A stretch of 64,000 bases of DNA from an uncultured Pelagibacteraceae bacterium (GTDB lineage Bacteria; Pseudomonadota; Alphaproteobacteria; Pelagibacterales; Pelagibacteraceae): the NCBI GenBank assembly GCA_902525355.1, contig CABZGO010000003.1, positions 20,666 to 84,665 on the forward strand, given 5' to 3'. The position numbers and the translations under genes were made by a program. This document shows, in pieces, positions 9,304 through 18,897 of the stretch (position 1 is the stretch's first letter; every line of letters starts with the position of its first letter). The notes beneath the pieces were generated by a model. It made no database searches. It was not told the origin of the DNA and saw only the letters and a list, made by a program, of their open reading frames with translations.

Positions 9304-10172
9304 TGAAAATAGTAATTCTAATTCCAGTCTTTAATGACTTTAAATCTGCATCAAAATTAATTGAAGAAATTGATATTAGTATTTCTGAGCTTAAAGCAGT
9401 ATTTTCAGTAATAGTAGTGAATGATGCTTCCACTGAGGAAAAAATTTTAGAAACTAAAAATTTAAATAATATTAAATCACTAAAATTAATAAATATGAGA
9501 AATAATAAAGGACATGCACGTTGTATTGCAGCAGGTCTTAAACATATTTCAGAAAATGAAGATTTTGATTATGTAATTCCAATGGATGGTGATGGAGAAG
9601 ATAGACCTGAAGAGATAAGTAACTTTGTAGAAAAGATTAAAGACAATCCTAATAATACCATTGTTGGAGAAAGAGTTAAAAGATCAGAAGGTTTAATTTT
9701 TAAAATCTGTTATTTTTTTCATAAAATTTTTACTTATACATTTACAGGAAAATTTATTAAATTCGGAAATTTCACTTGTCTTACAAAACAAACTGTTAAA
9801 AAATTAATCCAAGAGAAAGCAACTTGGAGTAGTTTTTCTGGTTCTTTGGCAAAAACTGAAAATAATTTAATTAAATCTCCATCAATAAGAGGCTCAAGAT
9901 ATTTTGGTCCCTCAAAAATGAGTTTTTTGAATTTAATAAACCATTCTTTAGCAATTATTGCTGTGTTTAAAACTGGGGTAATCTTTAGATCGATAGCATT
10001 TTATGCGATATATTTAATAATTATTGCTGAATATATAAGTGTAATTACAGCAATACCTCTTGTTATAATAATTATTTTTGGTCTAGTTATCTTAAAAATC
10101 TCAGGCAGAGAAAATATGATCGAGTTTAATAATTCTTTAACAAATATAGATAATATTGAAAAAATAAAATAA
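9303..10172 (+). CDS. GT2 family glycosyltransferase, polyprenyl-phosphate sugar synthase-like
   Basis: A GT-A fold enzyme of 289 residues: MKIVILIPVFNDFKSA start, VVNDAST for nucleotide binding, and a DGDGEDRPEEI stretch equivalent to the DxD metal site near residue 97. Two C-terminal membrane helices (about residues 225-265) anchor it, as in GtrB/dolichol-phosphate-mannose synthase types. Likely makes a polyprenyl-phosphate-linked sugar used by the upstream GT39 enzyme (inference from order and coupling). The final 18 bases before the next gene hold no terminator, so the run continues into the DUF1800 gene. Confidence 0.8.
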   Translation: MKIVILIPVFNDFKSASKLIEEIDISISELKAVFSVIVVNDASTEEKILETKNLNNIKSLKLINMRNNKGHARCIAAGLKHISENEDFDYVIPMDGDGEDRPEEISNFVEKIKDNPNNTIVGERVKRSEGLIFKICYFFHKIFTYTFTGKFIKFGNFTCLTKQTVKKLIQEKATWSSFSGSLAKTENNLIKSPSIRGSRYFGPSKMSFLNLINHSLAIIAVFKTGVIFRSIAFYAIYLIIIAEYISVITAIPLVIIIIFGLVILKISGRENMIEFNNSLTNIDNIEKIK

Positions 10173-10190
10173 TTTTTTATAATATTATGC

Positions 10191-11636
10191 GTGAAAAACT
10201 TTTTTAGAAAAGTTGCTTTTGGTTTAAAACCTGATGAGAAAGCTCCATCTGATCCACTATTTTGGGCTCAAAAACAAGTTGAAACTATTCCTGAATTTAA
10301 TTGGAAAGGAAAATATATCTTGTCTGAAAAAGAGATGAGAAAGTATTGGATTAAGTTGAGAGTAGAAGAAAATACAACATTAACAAAAAAATATAAAAAT
10401 GATCCAGAAGGATTTAGAATAGCTGAACGTCAATTAGAAAATGATGTTGGTAAAAAATTTTGGCCAAATAATGAAATTTGTATAAGACACGCAGAAGCAT
10501 TAAGAAGTGACCACCCAGTTCTTGCAAAGCTTTGGTACTTTTGGGGAAATCATTTTACTATAAGTGATACTCAAACTTTGTCTTCTTTTTCAACTGGAGC
10601 TTATCAAAGAGAATTTTTAAGATCCAATATGAATAAAACATTTGAGACCATGGTAACAGAAGCCACTCTTGCTTGGCCAATGATAATGCATCTTGATAAT
10701 AAAGATAATGTTGGTCCAAAATCAATTAGTGGAAAAGAAGATTGGAGAAGACAAAAAAAAAGACCAGCAACTTTAAATGAAAATCATGCCAGAGAATTAA
10801 TGGAACTGCATACTATTTCTCCAGATGGAGGATATACACAAGAGGATGTAATAGAGCTTGCAAAAATTATGACTGGTTGGAGACCTAAATGGACAAAGGG
10901 AAGAGAACATGGTCATGACGTATCATTTGACAGAGAAATACATGAACCAGGTAAGAAAAAAGTATTAGGAAAAGTTTACAAAAGCGGAAAGAAAGGTATT
11001 AAGCTTGCAATAAAAGATTTAGTTAATCACCCGTCTTGTAGAGAGTTTATATCAACAAAACTATGTAAATATTTAATTACTGACAATCCAACGCCTGAAA
11101 TGATTGCACCAGTTATAAAAGCTTGGGAAAAATCAGACGGTCTACTTCCAGAAGTTCATAAAGCTGCAATTAAAGTTGCATTTGAATACAATGATAAATA
11201 TAAAAAATTTCAAAATCCAGAAAATTGGTGGTTAACAACAATTAATATGTCAGGTTCTAATTATAAATATCCTGTTAGTGAATATAAAATGAATCAATTT
11301 GTATTCGGTTTTAAACCATCTCATGAAATGAGATTTCCAAGTTGGTTACTAGAAGATATTGGGTGTCATCCTTATAAGCAAAAACAACCAAATGGATATT
11401 CAGACTTAGAAAAGGATTGGCTATCAACAGAGTTAGTTATTAGAAGATTAATTTATGCTAAAAAAGCATTCCATCAGTATAATATAAGTGATCAAATCGA
11501 TAATACTATCCATGAAAGAATAATTCGTACTAACTTTGATAATCCTGATAAAATTTTAAAAATTGTAGCAAGAGCTAAAACTAATGAAGAAAAACATATG
11601 ATACTATTTAATTTACCAGAGGTATTAAAAGCATGA
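10191..11636 (+). CDS. DUF1800 family protein
   Basis: The 481-residue protein carries DUF1800 landmarks: HPVLAKLWYFWGNHFTIS, the YQREFLRSNMNKTFETMV helix, NENHARELMELHTI and EDVIELAKIMTGWRP. Starts at GTG 10191. No signal peptide is obvious. DUF1800 genes are typically paired with DUF1501 genes, as here (4-base overlap). The pair is widespread in marine bacteria, has no settled biochemical function and is often discussed in the context of extracellular polymers. It sits within a plus-strand run of glycan-related genes. Confidence 0.88.
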   Translation: MKNFFRKVAFGLKPDEKAPSDPLFWAQKQVETIPEFNWKGKYILSEKEMRKYWIKLRVEENTTLTKKYKNDPEGFRIAERQLENDVGKKFWPNNEICIRHAEALRSDHPVLAKLWYFWGNHFTISDTQTLSSFSTGAYQREFLRSNMNKTFETMVTEATLAWPMIMHLDNKDNVGPKSISGKEDWRRQKKRPATLNENHARELMELHTISPDGGYTQEDVIELAKIMTGWRPKWTKGREHGHDVSFDREIHEPGKKKVLGKVYKSGKKGIKLAIKDLVNHPSCREFISTKLCKYLITDNPTPEMIAPVIKAWEKSDGLLPEVHKAAIKVAFEYNDKYKKFQNPENWWLTTINMSGSNYKYPVSEYKMNQFVFGFKPSHEMRFPSWLLEDIGCHPYKQKQPNGYSDLEKDWLSTELVIRRLIYAKKAFHQYNISDQIDNTIHERIIRTNFDNPDKILKIVARAKTNEEKHMILFNLPEVLKA

Positions 11637-12805
11637 AGATATCAAGAAGAGATTTTTTAAAAGGTTCAGCAGCAACTACTTTATTTTTATCAGGATTTAA
11701 TTTGCCTATCTTAGCCTCTTCATCTAGAAAGAAAAATCTAGTAGTTATTATGCTTAGGGGAGGAATGGATGGACTTTGTGCAGTACCCGTAATCGGAGAT
11801 AAAAATTTTGAAAAAAGAAGAAGGAATATTTTAATCGAAAACACAATTAAGCTAGACTCAGATTTTGCTTTGCATCCAAAACTAAAAACTTTCCATAGTT
11901 GTTGGCAGGAAAATACAGGGGCTATAGTCCATGCTACAAGTATTCCGTACACAGCAAGATCTCACTTTGAAGGTCAAAACCTAATGGAGTCTGGCGGAAG
12001 AACTCCATATAAAGAAAAGACAGGTTGGGTAGGAAGAGCTATGAAATTAGCTAAGCTTCAAGGAGAAGGATTGGCATTATCTTTACCTATGCCACTTTTA
12101 TTAAGAGGAGTTCCTAAAAATAATAATTATTTTCCATCAGATGGAAAACTTCCAAGAGAAGATACATTAAATTTGCTACAATCTATATATGCCGATAGCT
12201 CAGAAGAAGAGTTAATGGATATGATGAACTACATAAAAAAACGAAAAAATGAAGAGAAGATGGCTGGATATTCTAGCAATTGGGATAGAAGAGAAAATAA
12301 CAATCTTTCAAAACAAGCTGCAGTATATTTAAGAAAACCAAATGGGCCAAAAGTTGCAGTGTTTGAGGTAAATGGTTTTGATACACATACGGCCCAAGGT
12401 GGAGTGAACGGTACTCATACAAAATGTTTAGTTGAAATGGATGATATTATAAAAAATTTAAAAGCTGAACTTAAAGATTCATATAAAGAAACGTTGATAC
12501 TAACTGTTACTGAGTTTGGGAGAACCATAAAACAAAATGGTGGTAATGGAACTGAGCATGGTTATGGAACAGCAATATTTATGGCTGGTGGATTAATTAA
12601 GAAAAGTCAAGTGCACACTGACTGGCCAGGTTTAAAAAAGAAAGAGCTTTTTGATGGCAGAGATCTTAATGTAACATTAGATGCTAGATCTGTTTATGCA
12701 TCAGCAATGTCTACTGTTTTTGATATTGATTTTACTAGAATACAAAAAGAAGTTTTTTGGGGAGAAAAGTTAGATAACCTCTCTGACAAATTGTTCAAAG
12801 CATGA
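11633..12805 (+). CDS. DUF1501 family protein with Tat signal
   Basis: MKISRRDFLKGSAATTLFLSG is a textbook twin-arginine signal, so the folded protein is exported by Tat. The body has the DUF1501 landmarks NLVVIMLRGGMDGL, HPKLKTFH, a GFDTH motif (EVNGFDTHTAQGG), TEFGRT and GTEHGYGTAIFMAGG. DUF1501 proteins resemble the alkaline phosphatase/sulfatase fold, and these Asp/His/Glu motifs fit a metal-binding phospho- or sulfo-hydrolase core. Substrate unknown. It overlaps DUF1800 upstream and the lyase-like gene downstream by four bases each, so the three are translationally coupled. Confidence 0.9.
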   Translation: MKISRRDFLKGSAATTLFLSGFNLPILASSSRKKNLVVIMLRGGMDGLCAVPVIGDKNFEKRRRNILIENTIKLDSDFALHPKLKTFHSCWQENTGAIVHATSIPYTARSHFEGQNLMESGGRTPYKEKTGWVGRAMKLAKLQGEGLALSLPMPLLLRGVPKNNNYFPSDGKLPREDTLNLLQSIYADSSEEELMDMMNYIKKRKNEEKMAGYSSNWDRRENNNLSKQAAVYLRKPNGPKVAVFEVNGFDTHTAQGGVNGTHTKCLVEMDDIIKNLKAELKDSYKETLILTVTEFGRTIKQNGGNGTEHGYGTAIFMAGGLIKKSQVHTDWPGLKKKELFDGRDLNVTLDARSVYASAMSTVFDIDFTRIQKEVFWGEKLDNLSDKLFKA

Positions 12806-13764
12806 AGAAAAAATTTTTTTTAATTTTAATACTTTTTATTTTTGCATCTGTAAATTCTAATGCTTCTGAAAATCCGTATAAATTTTTGAAAAAAGAAATT
12901 TTGATTGGAAAAGCAAAAAAAGAACTATCTAAGGAAAATAGATCTATATCAAAGAAAAAAACGCTATCTATACATCAAGATGAAGATGGTAAAGCAATAA
13001 AAATTACTTTAGATACGAAATTTAAAGGTCATAAAAACGATTGGGAAAGAACTGGTGAGAGAAATCAAAGATGGGAGATAGCAAATAAAAAAAAACCAAG
13101 AAAATTTAAAAAGCCAACATACATCAAATATACTTTTAAATTAAATGAGTTTCCTATACATCCTGCAGTAGGTGGAAGTTTCTTTCAAGTTATAGCCAAC
13201 AAAGGATCTTCGAGACTTTTACCTTGGATGAAATTACAATATAGAGGAAATCAAGTTATTCATCAGCTGAACTTCACTAAAGAAGTTTTCTATTTAAAAG
13301 GTGACCCAGAAAACTCTAATTTCGACAAGGTTTCATATAAATTTCCATTAGGAACTGTAGAACAATTTAAAAATTACAGAACAATAAGTTTTAAAATTTT
13401 AGCATCAAAAGAAGATAATGGAGAATTAATAGGTTGGATTGATAATAAGAAAGTTTTTGAGGTTTATGGTCCTAATTTTACTATAGGAGACGGATATACT
13501 TTTAAATGGGGTTTCTATCGATGGCTTAAAGATGCGCTTTTAAATGAAACTCCGACACAATCTTTAACAGTAAAAGAATTCGGATTTAGTGATAAATGCG
13601 AGGAAATTTTAGATCAAGATAAATGCTTATACAAATCAGAAAATAAAGAATCAATTTCATATGTTAGATATAGAAAATATAGTCATAGAAGTAATACGTA
13701 TGGTAAAAAAATTACTAAATCAATCAAATGGAAAAAGCCTTTACCAGAAATCAAAATAAATTAA
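12802..13764 (+). CDS. Secreted jelly-roll protein, heparin-lyase-I-like
   Basis: A Sec signal peptide (MKKKFFLILILFIFASVNSNAS) precedes a beta-rich domain with GGSFFQVIANKGS, LPWMKLQYRGN, ISFKILASKEDNGELIGWIDNKKVFE and FKWGFYRWLKD. This order of strands and the closing KWGxYR motif resembles the polysaccharide lyase fold of heparin lyase I (PF14099-like concanavalin fold). Very basic N-terminal region. It could bind or cut a uronic-acid or sulfated polysaccharide; catalytic residues cannot be assigned by eye. Coupled to DUF1501 (ATGA overlap). A related KWG/QWG-xY motif occurs in the protein at 14788. Confidence 0.55.
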   Translation: MKKKFFLILILFIFASVNSNASENPYKFLKKEILIGKAKKELSKENRSISKKKTLSIHQDEDGKAIKITLDTKFKGHKNDWERTGERNQRWEIANKKKPRKFKKPTYIKYTFKLNEFPIHPAVGGSFFQVIANKGSSRLLPWMKLQYRGNQVIHQLNFTKEVFYLKGDPENSNFDKVSYKFPLGTVEQFKNYRTISFKILASKEDNGELIGWIDNKKVFEVYGPNFTIGDGYTFKWGFYRWLKDALLNETPTQSLTVKEFGFSDKCEEILDQDKCLYKSENKESISYVRYRKYSHRSNTYGKKITKSIKWKKPLPEIKIN

Positions 13765-13767
13765 TTA

Positions 13768-14778
13768 ATGAAAAAATTATTAACGATTTTATTATCACTT
13801 TTATTTTTAACTAATTTTGCAAATTCTCAATCTAGATTTGGTGAATTAACCGAGATGAGAGATAAAAAAATGCGTGGCAAAGACGGACAATGGGTTAGAC
13901 CTCATCCAGGACCTTTCGTTTGGAATCACATTGAAAGTGAAAAGGGTAATTTTTTTTGGGAAGATGTGGATGAATACGTCTCTTATGCTCAAGATCACAA
14001 TCAAACAATTTTAGCAACCATCTGGCCTCATACAAATTGGGATCAAAAATCTTGTAAAAGAAAAAAAGCCAGAAGTCCATTTGGAAAACATTTTACAAAA
14101 TATTTGAGCAAACCATGTTCAATGGAAGATTATAAAACTTTTCTCATAAAATTGGTGGATCGATATGATGGAGATGGTTCAAATGACATGCCTGGATTAA
14201 CAAAACCAATTATATATTGGGACGTAATGAATGAACCTGAGTTTGATATGTTTTTTAAAGGAAGTGAGGAAGATTTTGTTGAAATTTTTAATTTTTCTTC
14301 AAAAGTAATTAAAGAACAGCAACCAGATGCAGTTATTGTTATGGCTGGTGCTGCAGGAATGTTTCCAGAAAATAAAAAATACTGGAAATCAGCTTTGCCA
14401 AAAATTAAGGATCATTTTGATATTGCAAACATTCACCATATTAGTGGTCCAGATGGTCAGTGTGATAAACAGCTTTGGATTGATGAATTTGCAGATTTGT
14501 TAAAAAGCGTTGATATTGATAAGCCAATTTGGTTGACAGAGGCTATGACCTGTGGTCCTCCGATAAAAGCTTATGTAAATGCTTTTCTAAATGGTGCTGA
14601 ATTAATCATTGATGTAGGTGTAAACGCACCAGGTAAAAAAATGTCAAAGAAAAGTAGAAAAAAATTAAACGAATTTATAACTGAATATGATGGTTTTACA
14701 TCAATAAAGTCTATTTCAAAAGAAGAGGTAGAGTTTACTTATAAAGATGGTTCAACAAAAAATTTAAAACTTAACTAA
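13768..14778 (+). CDS. Secreted glycoside hydrolase, clan GH-A-like TIM barrel
   Basis: Signal peptide (MKKLLTILLSLLFLTNFANSQ) then a (beta/alpha)8-type sequence. N155-E156-P157 in YWDVMNEPEF is the classic acid/base motif of clan GH-A, and E258 in PIWLTEAMTC fits the nucleophile at strand seven. IHHISGPDG matches the strand-six region. WPHTNWDQ lies earlier. Families such as GH5, GH39 or GH42 are possible; I cannot choose. It starts three bases after the previous stop and sits between two lyase-like genes, suggesting joint action on one extracellular polysaccharide, either for degradation or for trimming the cell's own exopolymer. Confidence 0.7.
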   Translation: MKKLLTILLSLLFLTNFANSQSRFGELTEMRDKKMRGKDGQWVRPHPGPFVWNHIESEKGNFFWEDVDEYVSYAQDHNQTILATIWPHTNWDQKSCKRKKARSPFGKHFTKYLSKPCSMEDYKTFLIKLVDRYDGDGSNDMPGLTKPIIYWDVMNEPEFDMFFKGSEEDFVEIFNFSSKVIKEQQPDAVIVMAGAAGMFPENKKYWKSALPKIKDHFDIANIHHISGPDGQCDKQLWIDEFADLLKSVDIDKPIWLTEAMTCGPPIKAYVNAFLNGAELIIDVGVNAPGKKMSKKSRKKLNEFITEYDGFTSIKSISKEEVEFTYKDGSTKNLKLN

Positions 14779-14787
14779 AACATACAA

Positions 14788-16206
14788 ATGAAAAAAATGA
14801 TATTTTTATTCTTTATAGTACCTTCGATTTTATCAGCAGGTGAAAAAAACTATATTAGCAGTGAATATGATTATGAATTAAAGAATAAAATACCTCAAAT
14901 TTTTCACATTGATAAAAACTTAAAATTTAAAAGTACAATTATTAGACACAAAGGTGAAAAACTTCATAGAAAGAGTATAGCCGCAAAAGACGGAGCAATT
15001 TTAGTATCAAATTTTCCTGGAGTTAAAGGGAATGTACAAAGATTTCAGTTAACTAAGGGATGTGCTGATAATAATTGGGATTGCAGAGAAAAAAGTCTGG
15101 CAATAAAACTTAAAAGAAGTGAATTAAATTTTCCTAATGACAATAATATGGCAGCAAGATATGGGCACAGAACAAATATAAAATTTAGTGTTTTTATACC
15201 TGATAATCCATCAGTAGATCATCTTGGTGTTTATGATGATATTATGCATTTTGGCCAACTTCACGGGTATGGCGATGAGGATGTGCCTTATAAGTTTGTT
15301 ATAGTTCCAAGTTCTGATTTAGGCAGAGTTAACACTGTTGACAATAAAGGAAATGTAATAGCTTCAAAAGCTGGCACTTTAAACCCAAATGCGATGCAAC
15401 AAGGTGATTTAGCTTTCTATTTTAGATCAGTAATTTTTCCTGATAATTTAGACTCTCATAGTAAAGAAAATGCATTGATAATCTCTAGAATGGGAAAATT
15501 CCATAATAAATGGCTTGAATTTGAAATAGATATTTTATGGGCTCAGAATAAACTTGGTGAATTAACTTTAAAGCATGACAATCGAGAAATTTTTAGTTGT
15601 ATAAAATGTGTAACTGCTCCAATTAATCAAGATGTAGCCAAAAGAGATGGTAAAAAAAGCCAGCAGAGATTTAATTTTCAATGGGGTATTTACTCTTGGA
15701 GAAAAGGTGGTGAAAGTATAAAGAAATTTTCAGACTTTGAGCCACCTATGGCAGTTGCATTTTATAAAGATATACATTGGAGTAATAAAAAAGAAATCTC
15801 TAAAAAAAAAGCAAAATTAATTTTACCAAAAAGTAAAATAAAACTTGAGGGAAAATATAAACTCAATTGGTACTGGGTTAATACTGATAATGTTACAAAC
15901 AGAGTAACTAGCAGTGAACATATAGTTTCAGATGTAATTATTTTTAAAAATGGCAAATTTCAATTTGAAAAAATTGGATCAAGCAATACTATTTCTGATA
16001 AATATCGTAAAAAAATAAAAATTTTACAGTATTACGATGATGAAATCAGAATTCAGGGAGATCTTGATCTTGATACTGATCAAGAGACTACTTCTGTTTT
16101 AGTTATTTTAAAAAATAACAATGCTACATTTAAAGGATCGGGAATATTTGAAGAATATTCTGATAAAACTGAAAATATTAAAATTGTTTTAGCGCCTTTA
16201 AATTAA
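14788..16206 (+). CDS. Secreted lyase-like jelly-roll protein with C-terminal extension
   Basis: A signal peptide ([18 protein letters not shown]) is followed by a 300-residue beta-rich domain resembling heparin-lyase-like folds: [47 protein letters not shown] and [15 protein letters not shown]. The FQWGIYSW motif echoes FKWGFYRW of the protein at 12802, suggesting distant paralogues. About 125 further residues (from about 345) form a second beta-rich module of unknown type with [12 protein letters not shown]. Last gene of the plus-strand run. It overlaps the end of umuC on the other strand by four bases. No catalytic residues assigned. Confidence 0.5.
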   Translation: MKKMIFLFFIVPSILSAGEKNYISSEYDYELKNKIPQIFHIDKNLKFKSTIIRHKGEKLHRKSIAAKDGAILVSNFPGVKGNVQRFQLTKGCADNNWDCREKSLAIKLKRSELNFPNDNNMAARYGHRTNIKFSVFIPDNPSVDHLGVYDDIMHFGQLHGYGDEDVPYKFVIVPSSDLGRVNTVDNKGNVIASKAGTLNPNAMQQGDLAFYFRSVIFPDNLDSHSKENALIISRMGKFHNKWLEFEIDILWAQNKLGELTLKHDNREIFSCIKCVTAPINQDVAKRDGKKSQQRFNFQWGIYSWRKGGESIKKFSDFEPPMAVAFYKDIHWSNKKEISKKKAKLILPKSKIKLEGKYKLNWYWVNTDNVTNRVTSSEHIVSDVIIFKNGKFQFEKIGSSNTISDKYRKKIKILQYYDDEIRIQGDLDLDTDQETTSVLVILKNNNATFKGSGIFEEYSDKTENIKIVLAPLN

Positions 16207-17480
16207 GTCCTGATTGTTGGTAGCAAGTAGAAATCAGCTGTATCTATTTTAGAAGAATGCTCCCTTCTCATGTTCCATCTTTTTTGAACACCAGCGCTAG
16301 CAAGACTTAACGTAGATCTTCCGTACCGGTAGTTAGTATTATCAATAGACTTCATTAAACCCTTAATTTTCTCGTCTTTTTCAGAATAAAATAGGTTCTT
16401 ACTACGATCTTCATTAGATAAACCAGTAAGCATCACACCTGCTTTTTGATAACGATAACCGTTTTTAAAGATAGAGTCTAAAGCAACTAGAGCAGTTTTA
16501 ACTATTTCAATGCTGTTGTTTGTAGAAATTGCAAAATCTATCGTTTTTGAGTTTGAATAATACCCAAATCTACTTTGAAAAGGACTTGTTCTAACAAAAA
16601 CAGTAATTGATTTTGCAATCAAAGACTCAGATCTAATTTTCTCAGATGCATTCAAACAATAATTTGCAACCGCTTCTTTTAATTCTTGGTATTTTTCAAT
16701 TCTTTGACCAAAAGAACGAGATACAACACAGCTTTTTCTTTTTGTTTGTGTTGTCTCTAAGTCAATGCAAGGAACTCCTCTTAACTCCATTGCAGTTCTT
16801 GAACCCAAAACATTAGAGTTTTTCTTTATCCATGTATTTGATTTATTCTTTAGTTGTTTTGCATTATAAATTCCGTTTTTGTGATAAAATTTTGTTAACT
16901 GTCTTCCCACACCCCATACATCGTTAATTTCAACTTTTTCTAATATAGGATCAATATTTTCAATTCCTATCAAGCTTGTTACACCTGATTTTTTTTTCTT
17001 TGCAATATGATTTGCAACCTTGCTTAAAGTTTTTGTCTTAGCAATACCAATACTAGTTGGAATACCTGTCCACTTTAAAACTGTTTCTCTGATTTCTTTT
17101 CCAACTTTTTCAACTTCATTATCTGAAAAGTTTGATAAATCTAAAAATGCTTCATCAATAGAATAAACTTCAATAGCAGAGTTAAATCTTTTTAATGTTC
17201 TCATTACTCTTCTAGATAAATCTCCATACAAAGAATAATTAGATGAAAAAACATTAACTTTATTTTTAATAATAATATCTTTTGCCTTGAAGTAAGGCTC
17301 TCCCATTTTAATACCTAAAGCTTTTGCTTCAGTTGATCTTGAAATTATACAACCATCATTATTAGATAAAACGACAACAGGTTTTTTTCTTATTTTAGGA
17401 TTGAATAATCTTTCACAAGAAACATAAAAAGAATTACAATCAATAAGTGCTATTTTTTTAGTATACTGAATGGATGACAT
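16203..17480 (-). CDS. umuC: DNA polymerase V catalytic subunit UmuC
   Basis: A Y-family translesion polymerase of 425 residues: [20 protein letters not shown] at the N-terminus with the first catalytic Asp, [26 protein letters not shown] with the catalytic D-E pair near residue 100, and the helix-hairpin-helix [20 protein letters not shown]. The C-terminal little finger continues to FYLLPTIRT; the length matches E. coli UmuC (422). It overlaps umuD by 23 bases and is surely co-transcribed from the SOS box upstream of umuD. Confidence 0.97.
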   Translation of the reverse strand: MSSIQYTKKIALIDCNSFYVSCERLFNPKIRKKPVVVLSNNDGCIISRSTEAKALGIKMGEPYFKAKDIIIKNKVNVFSSNYSLYGDLSRRVMRTLKRFNSAIEVYSIDEAFLDLSNFSDNEVEKVGKEIRETVLKWTGIPTSIGIAKTKTLSKVANHIAKKKKSGVTSLIGIENIDPILEKVEINDVWGVGRQLTKFYHKNGIYNAKQLKNKSNTWIKKNSNVLGSRTAMELRGVPCIDLETTQTKRKSCVVSRSFGQRIEKYQELKEAVANYCLNASEKIRSESLIAKSITVFVRTSPFQSRFGYYSNSKTIDFAISTNNSIEIVKTALVALDSIFKNGYRYQKAGVMLTGLSNEDRSKNLFYSEKDEKIKGLMKSIDNTNYRYGRSTLSLASAGVQKRWNMRREHSSKIDTADFYLLPTIRT

Positions 17481-17853
17481 AAGTTACAACTCCCCAAATA
17501 AATATATCTTCATCTTCGTTAATTAAAATTCGATCTGTAAATTCTTTAGAACCTGATGTTAAAAATTTTTTATCTCTTTCTTGAACTAAACTTTTAACAA
17601 CTAGTTCGTCATGAACATTTGCAATAACTGTTGAGAAGTTTTTTGGTGTTAAACTTTTATCAACAACCAATAAATCACCATCGTTAATTCCAACATCCAC
17701 CATTGATTTCCCTTGAACTCTTATGATGAAAGTTGCTGGAACATTTTTGATCAAATGAATATTTAAATCGATATCTTCTTCAATATAGTCTGTGGCAGGG
17801 GACGGAAAACCCGCACCAGCTTTATGTAAATAATAAGGTATAGTTAGCTTCAT
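17458..17853 (-). CDS. umuD: UmuD, self-cleaving subunit of DNA polymerase V
   Basis: A 131-residue LexA/UmuD-type serine peptidase. The cleavage region is [10 protein letters not shown] (Ala-Gly instead of the Cys-Gly of E. coli). The catalytic dyad is S50 in VQGKSM and K87 in ELVVKSL, with the same 37-residue spacing as S60/K97 of E. coli. RecA-stimulated cleavage gives UmuD', which joins UmuC for error-prone lesion bypass. The ATG is directly preceded by a GAAC-N7-GAAC box, so LexA repression is expected. Confidence 0.95.
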   Translation of the reverse strand: MKLTIPYYLHKAGAGFPSPATDYIEEDIDLNIHLIKNVPATFIIRVQGKSMVDVGINDGDLLVVDKSLTPKNFSTVIANVHDELVVKSLVQERDKKFLTSGSKEFTDRILINEDEDIFIWGVVTYVIHSVY

Positions 17854-17857
17854 AAAT

Positions 17858-17872
17858 GTTCTTATTTTGTTC
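17858..17872 (-). promoter_or_regulatory. SOS (LexA) box of umuDC, GAAC-N7-GAAC
   Basis: Read on the umuDC strand, GAACAAAATAAGAAC ends five bases before the umuD ATG. It is a perfect match to the direct-repeat GTTC-N7-GTTC operator (GAAC-N7-GAAC on the other strand) known for alphaproteobacterial LexA. A near-copy precedes recA at 21163. Confidence 0.85.
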
Positions 17873-17929
17873 TAATTAATATCTAAGTTATTCAATAGTG
17901 TCAATCAGGTTGTATTTTGAGTCTGTAAC

Positions 17930-17950
17930 TGAATCAAAAGTGAATCAAAA
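17930..17950. repeat. Two direct copies of TGAATCAAAA, 11-bp period
   Basis: TGAATCAAAA occurs at 17930 and again at 17941 between umuD and the GFA gene. The one-turn spacing suits a regulator site or iteron, but nothing else supports a function. Confidence 0.35.
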
Positions 17951-17964
17951 CGTGAACATCGAAA

Positions 17965-17985
17965 CCACATGTTGTATACATGTGG
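17965..17985. promoter_or_regulatory. Operator-like inverted repeat ahead of GFA genes
   Basis: CCACATGT-tgtat-ACATGTGG is a perfect 8-bp inverted repeat with a 5-bp spacer, 34 bp before the first GFA gene. Its relatively high G+C against the local background suggests selection. A dimeric repressor or activator site is the simplest reading; a short hairpin is the alternative. Confidence 0.5.
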
Positions 17986-18019
17986 ATAACTTTAACCATA
18001 AATAGTTTGAATATAATAA

Positions 18020-18502
18020 ATGGAAAAAAATGAAAGCTTAACAGGAAGATGTATTTGTGGTCAGGTTAAATATAGAATTACTGAGAAGCCTCTATTCACC
18101 CAAGCTTGCCATTGCAAAGATTGTAAAATTATAACTGGGTCTTCCTACGTAATTAATACCAGCGTTTTAGATAATACTTTAATTATAGAGGGTGATATTT
18201 CGTCAACTGAACTTAAAACAGGTAGTGGAGCTACCTCAAGAGCTTATTTTTGTAACAAATGTGGTACTTATATTTATACAGATTATGCTACGGCAGTTGG
18301 TCGATCAACAGTTAGGACTAAAACTTTAGATAATTCCGAAAACTTTCCTCCTGAAGCGCATATATTTACAAAAGATAAAGATCCATGGTTAAAACTTACA
18401 GATGATGCAAATTGTTTTGAAAAAATGTATGATTTAAAAAATACTTGGCCAAAAGAAAGTTACGAAAGATATAAAAATTATTTAAAAGTTAATAAAAGAT
18501 AA
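18020..18502 (+). CDS. GFA/CENP-V family zinc protein
   Basis: A 160-residue protein with the GFA (glutathione-dependent formaldehyde-activating) cysteine pattern: GRCICGQVKYRI, CHCKDCKIITGSSY and YFCNKCGTYIYTD, which together make two zinc sites in a beta fold. Family members are usually annotated as S-(hydroxymethyl)glutathione synthase, but most have unknown substrates. A second, shorter GFA protein follows 19 bases later, so this is a tandem pair. An inverted repeat lies just upstream. Confidence 0.85.
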   Translation: MEKNESLTGRCICGQVKYRITEKPLFTQACHCKDCKIITGSSYVINTSVLDNTLIIEGDISSTELKTGSGATSRAYFCNKCGTYIYTDYATAVGRSTVRTKTLDNSENFPPEAHIFTKDKDPWLKLTDDANCFEKMYDLKNTWPKESYERYKNYLKVNKR

Positions 18503-18521
18503 ATTTTTAGGAGATTGAAAT

Positions 18522-18890
18522 ATGAAAAAATTATCCTGTCATTGTGGTGCAATAGAAGCAGAGGTCAAGATGCCTTTGGGTGGTATTGAAAAAATCATGC
18601 GTTGCAATTGTTCAATATGCAAAAAAAAAGGTTATATTATAGGTGTTCTTGGTCCTGATGATTTTAAACTTACAAAAGGGAAAGATAAACTATCTCTTTA
18701 TCAGTTTTATACTAATACTGCCAAACATTATTTTTGTTCAATTTGTGGAATTCATACTCACAACAGACCTAGAAGTAATCCAAAAATATTCGGTGTAAAT
18801 ATTGCTTGTATAGAAGGTGTAGAGCCATTTGAAATTGATGATGTGCCAGTGAACGATGGCAAAAATCATCCTTTAGATCAAAAACAATAA
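18522..18890 (+). CDS. GFA/CENP-V family zinc protein (second copy)
   Basis: 122 residues. Cys motifs CHCGAIEAEV, CNCSICKKKGYIIG and YFCSICGIHTHNRPRSNP match the GFA domain. Compared with its neighbour it lacks about 40 C-terminal residues, and the sequences are only loosely alike, so this is not a recent duplication. Preceded by a good Shine-Dalgarno (AGGAG) 8 bp from the ATG. Seven bases separate it from the glycerate kinase gene. Formaldehyde-glutathione chemistry would suit a C1-oxidising cell, but that is inference. Confidence 0.83.
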   Translation: MKKLSCHCGAIEAEVKMPLGGIEKIMRCNCSICKKKGYIIGVLGPDDFKLTKGKDKLSLYQFYTNTAKHYFCSICGIHTHNRPRSNPKIFGVNIACIEGVEPFEIDDVPVNDGKNHPLDQKQ

Positions 18891-18897
18891 ATTTTTT

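Noticed and set aside
11608-11952. Minus-strand 114-aa ORF over the DUF1800/DUF1501 junction
   Set aside because: Antisense to the Tat signal and DUF1501 start; no motifs.
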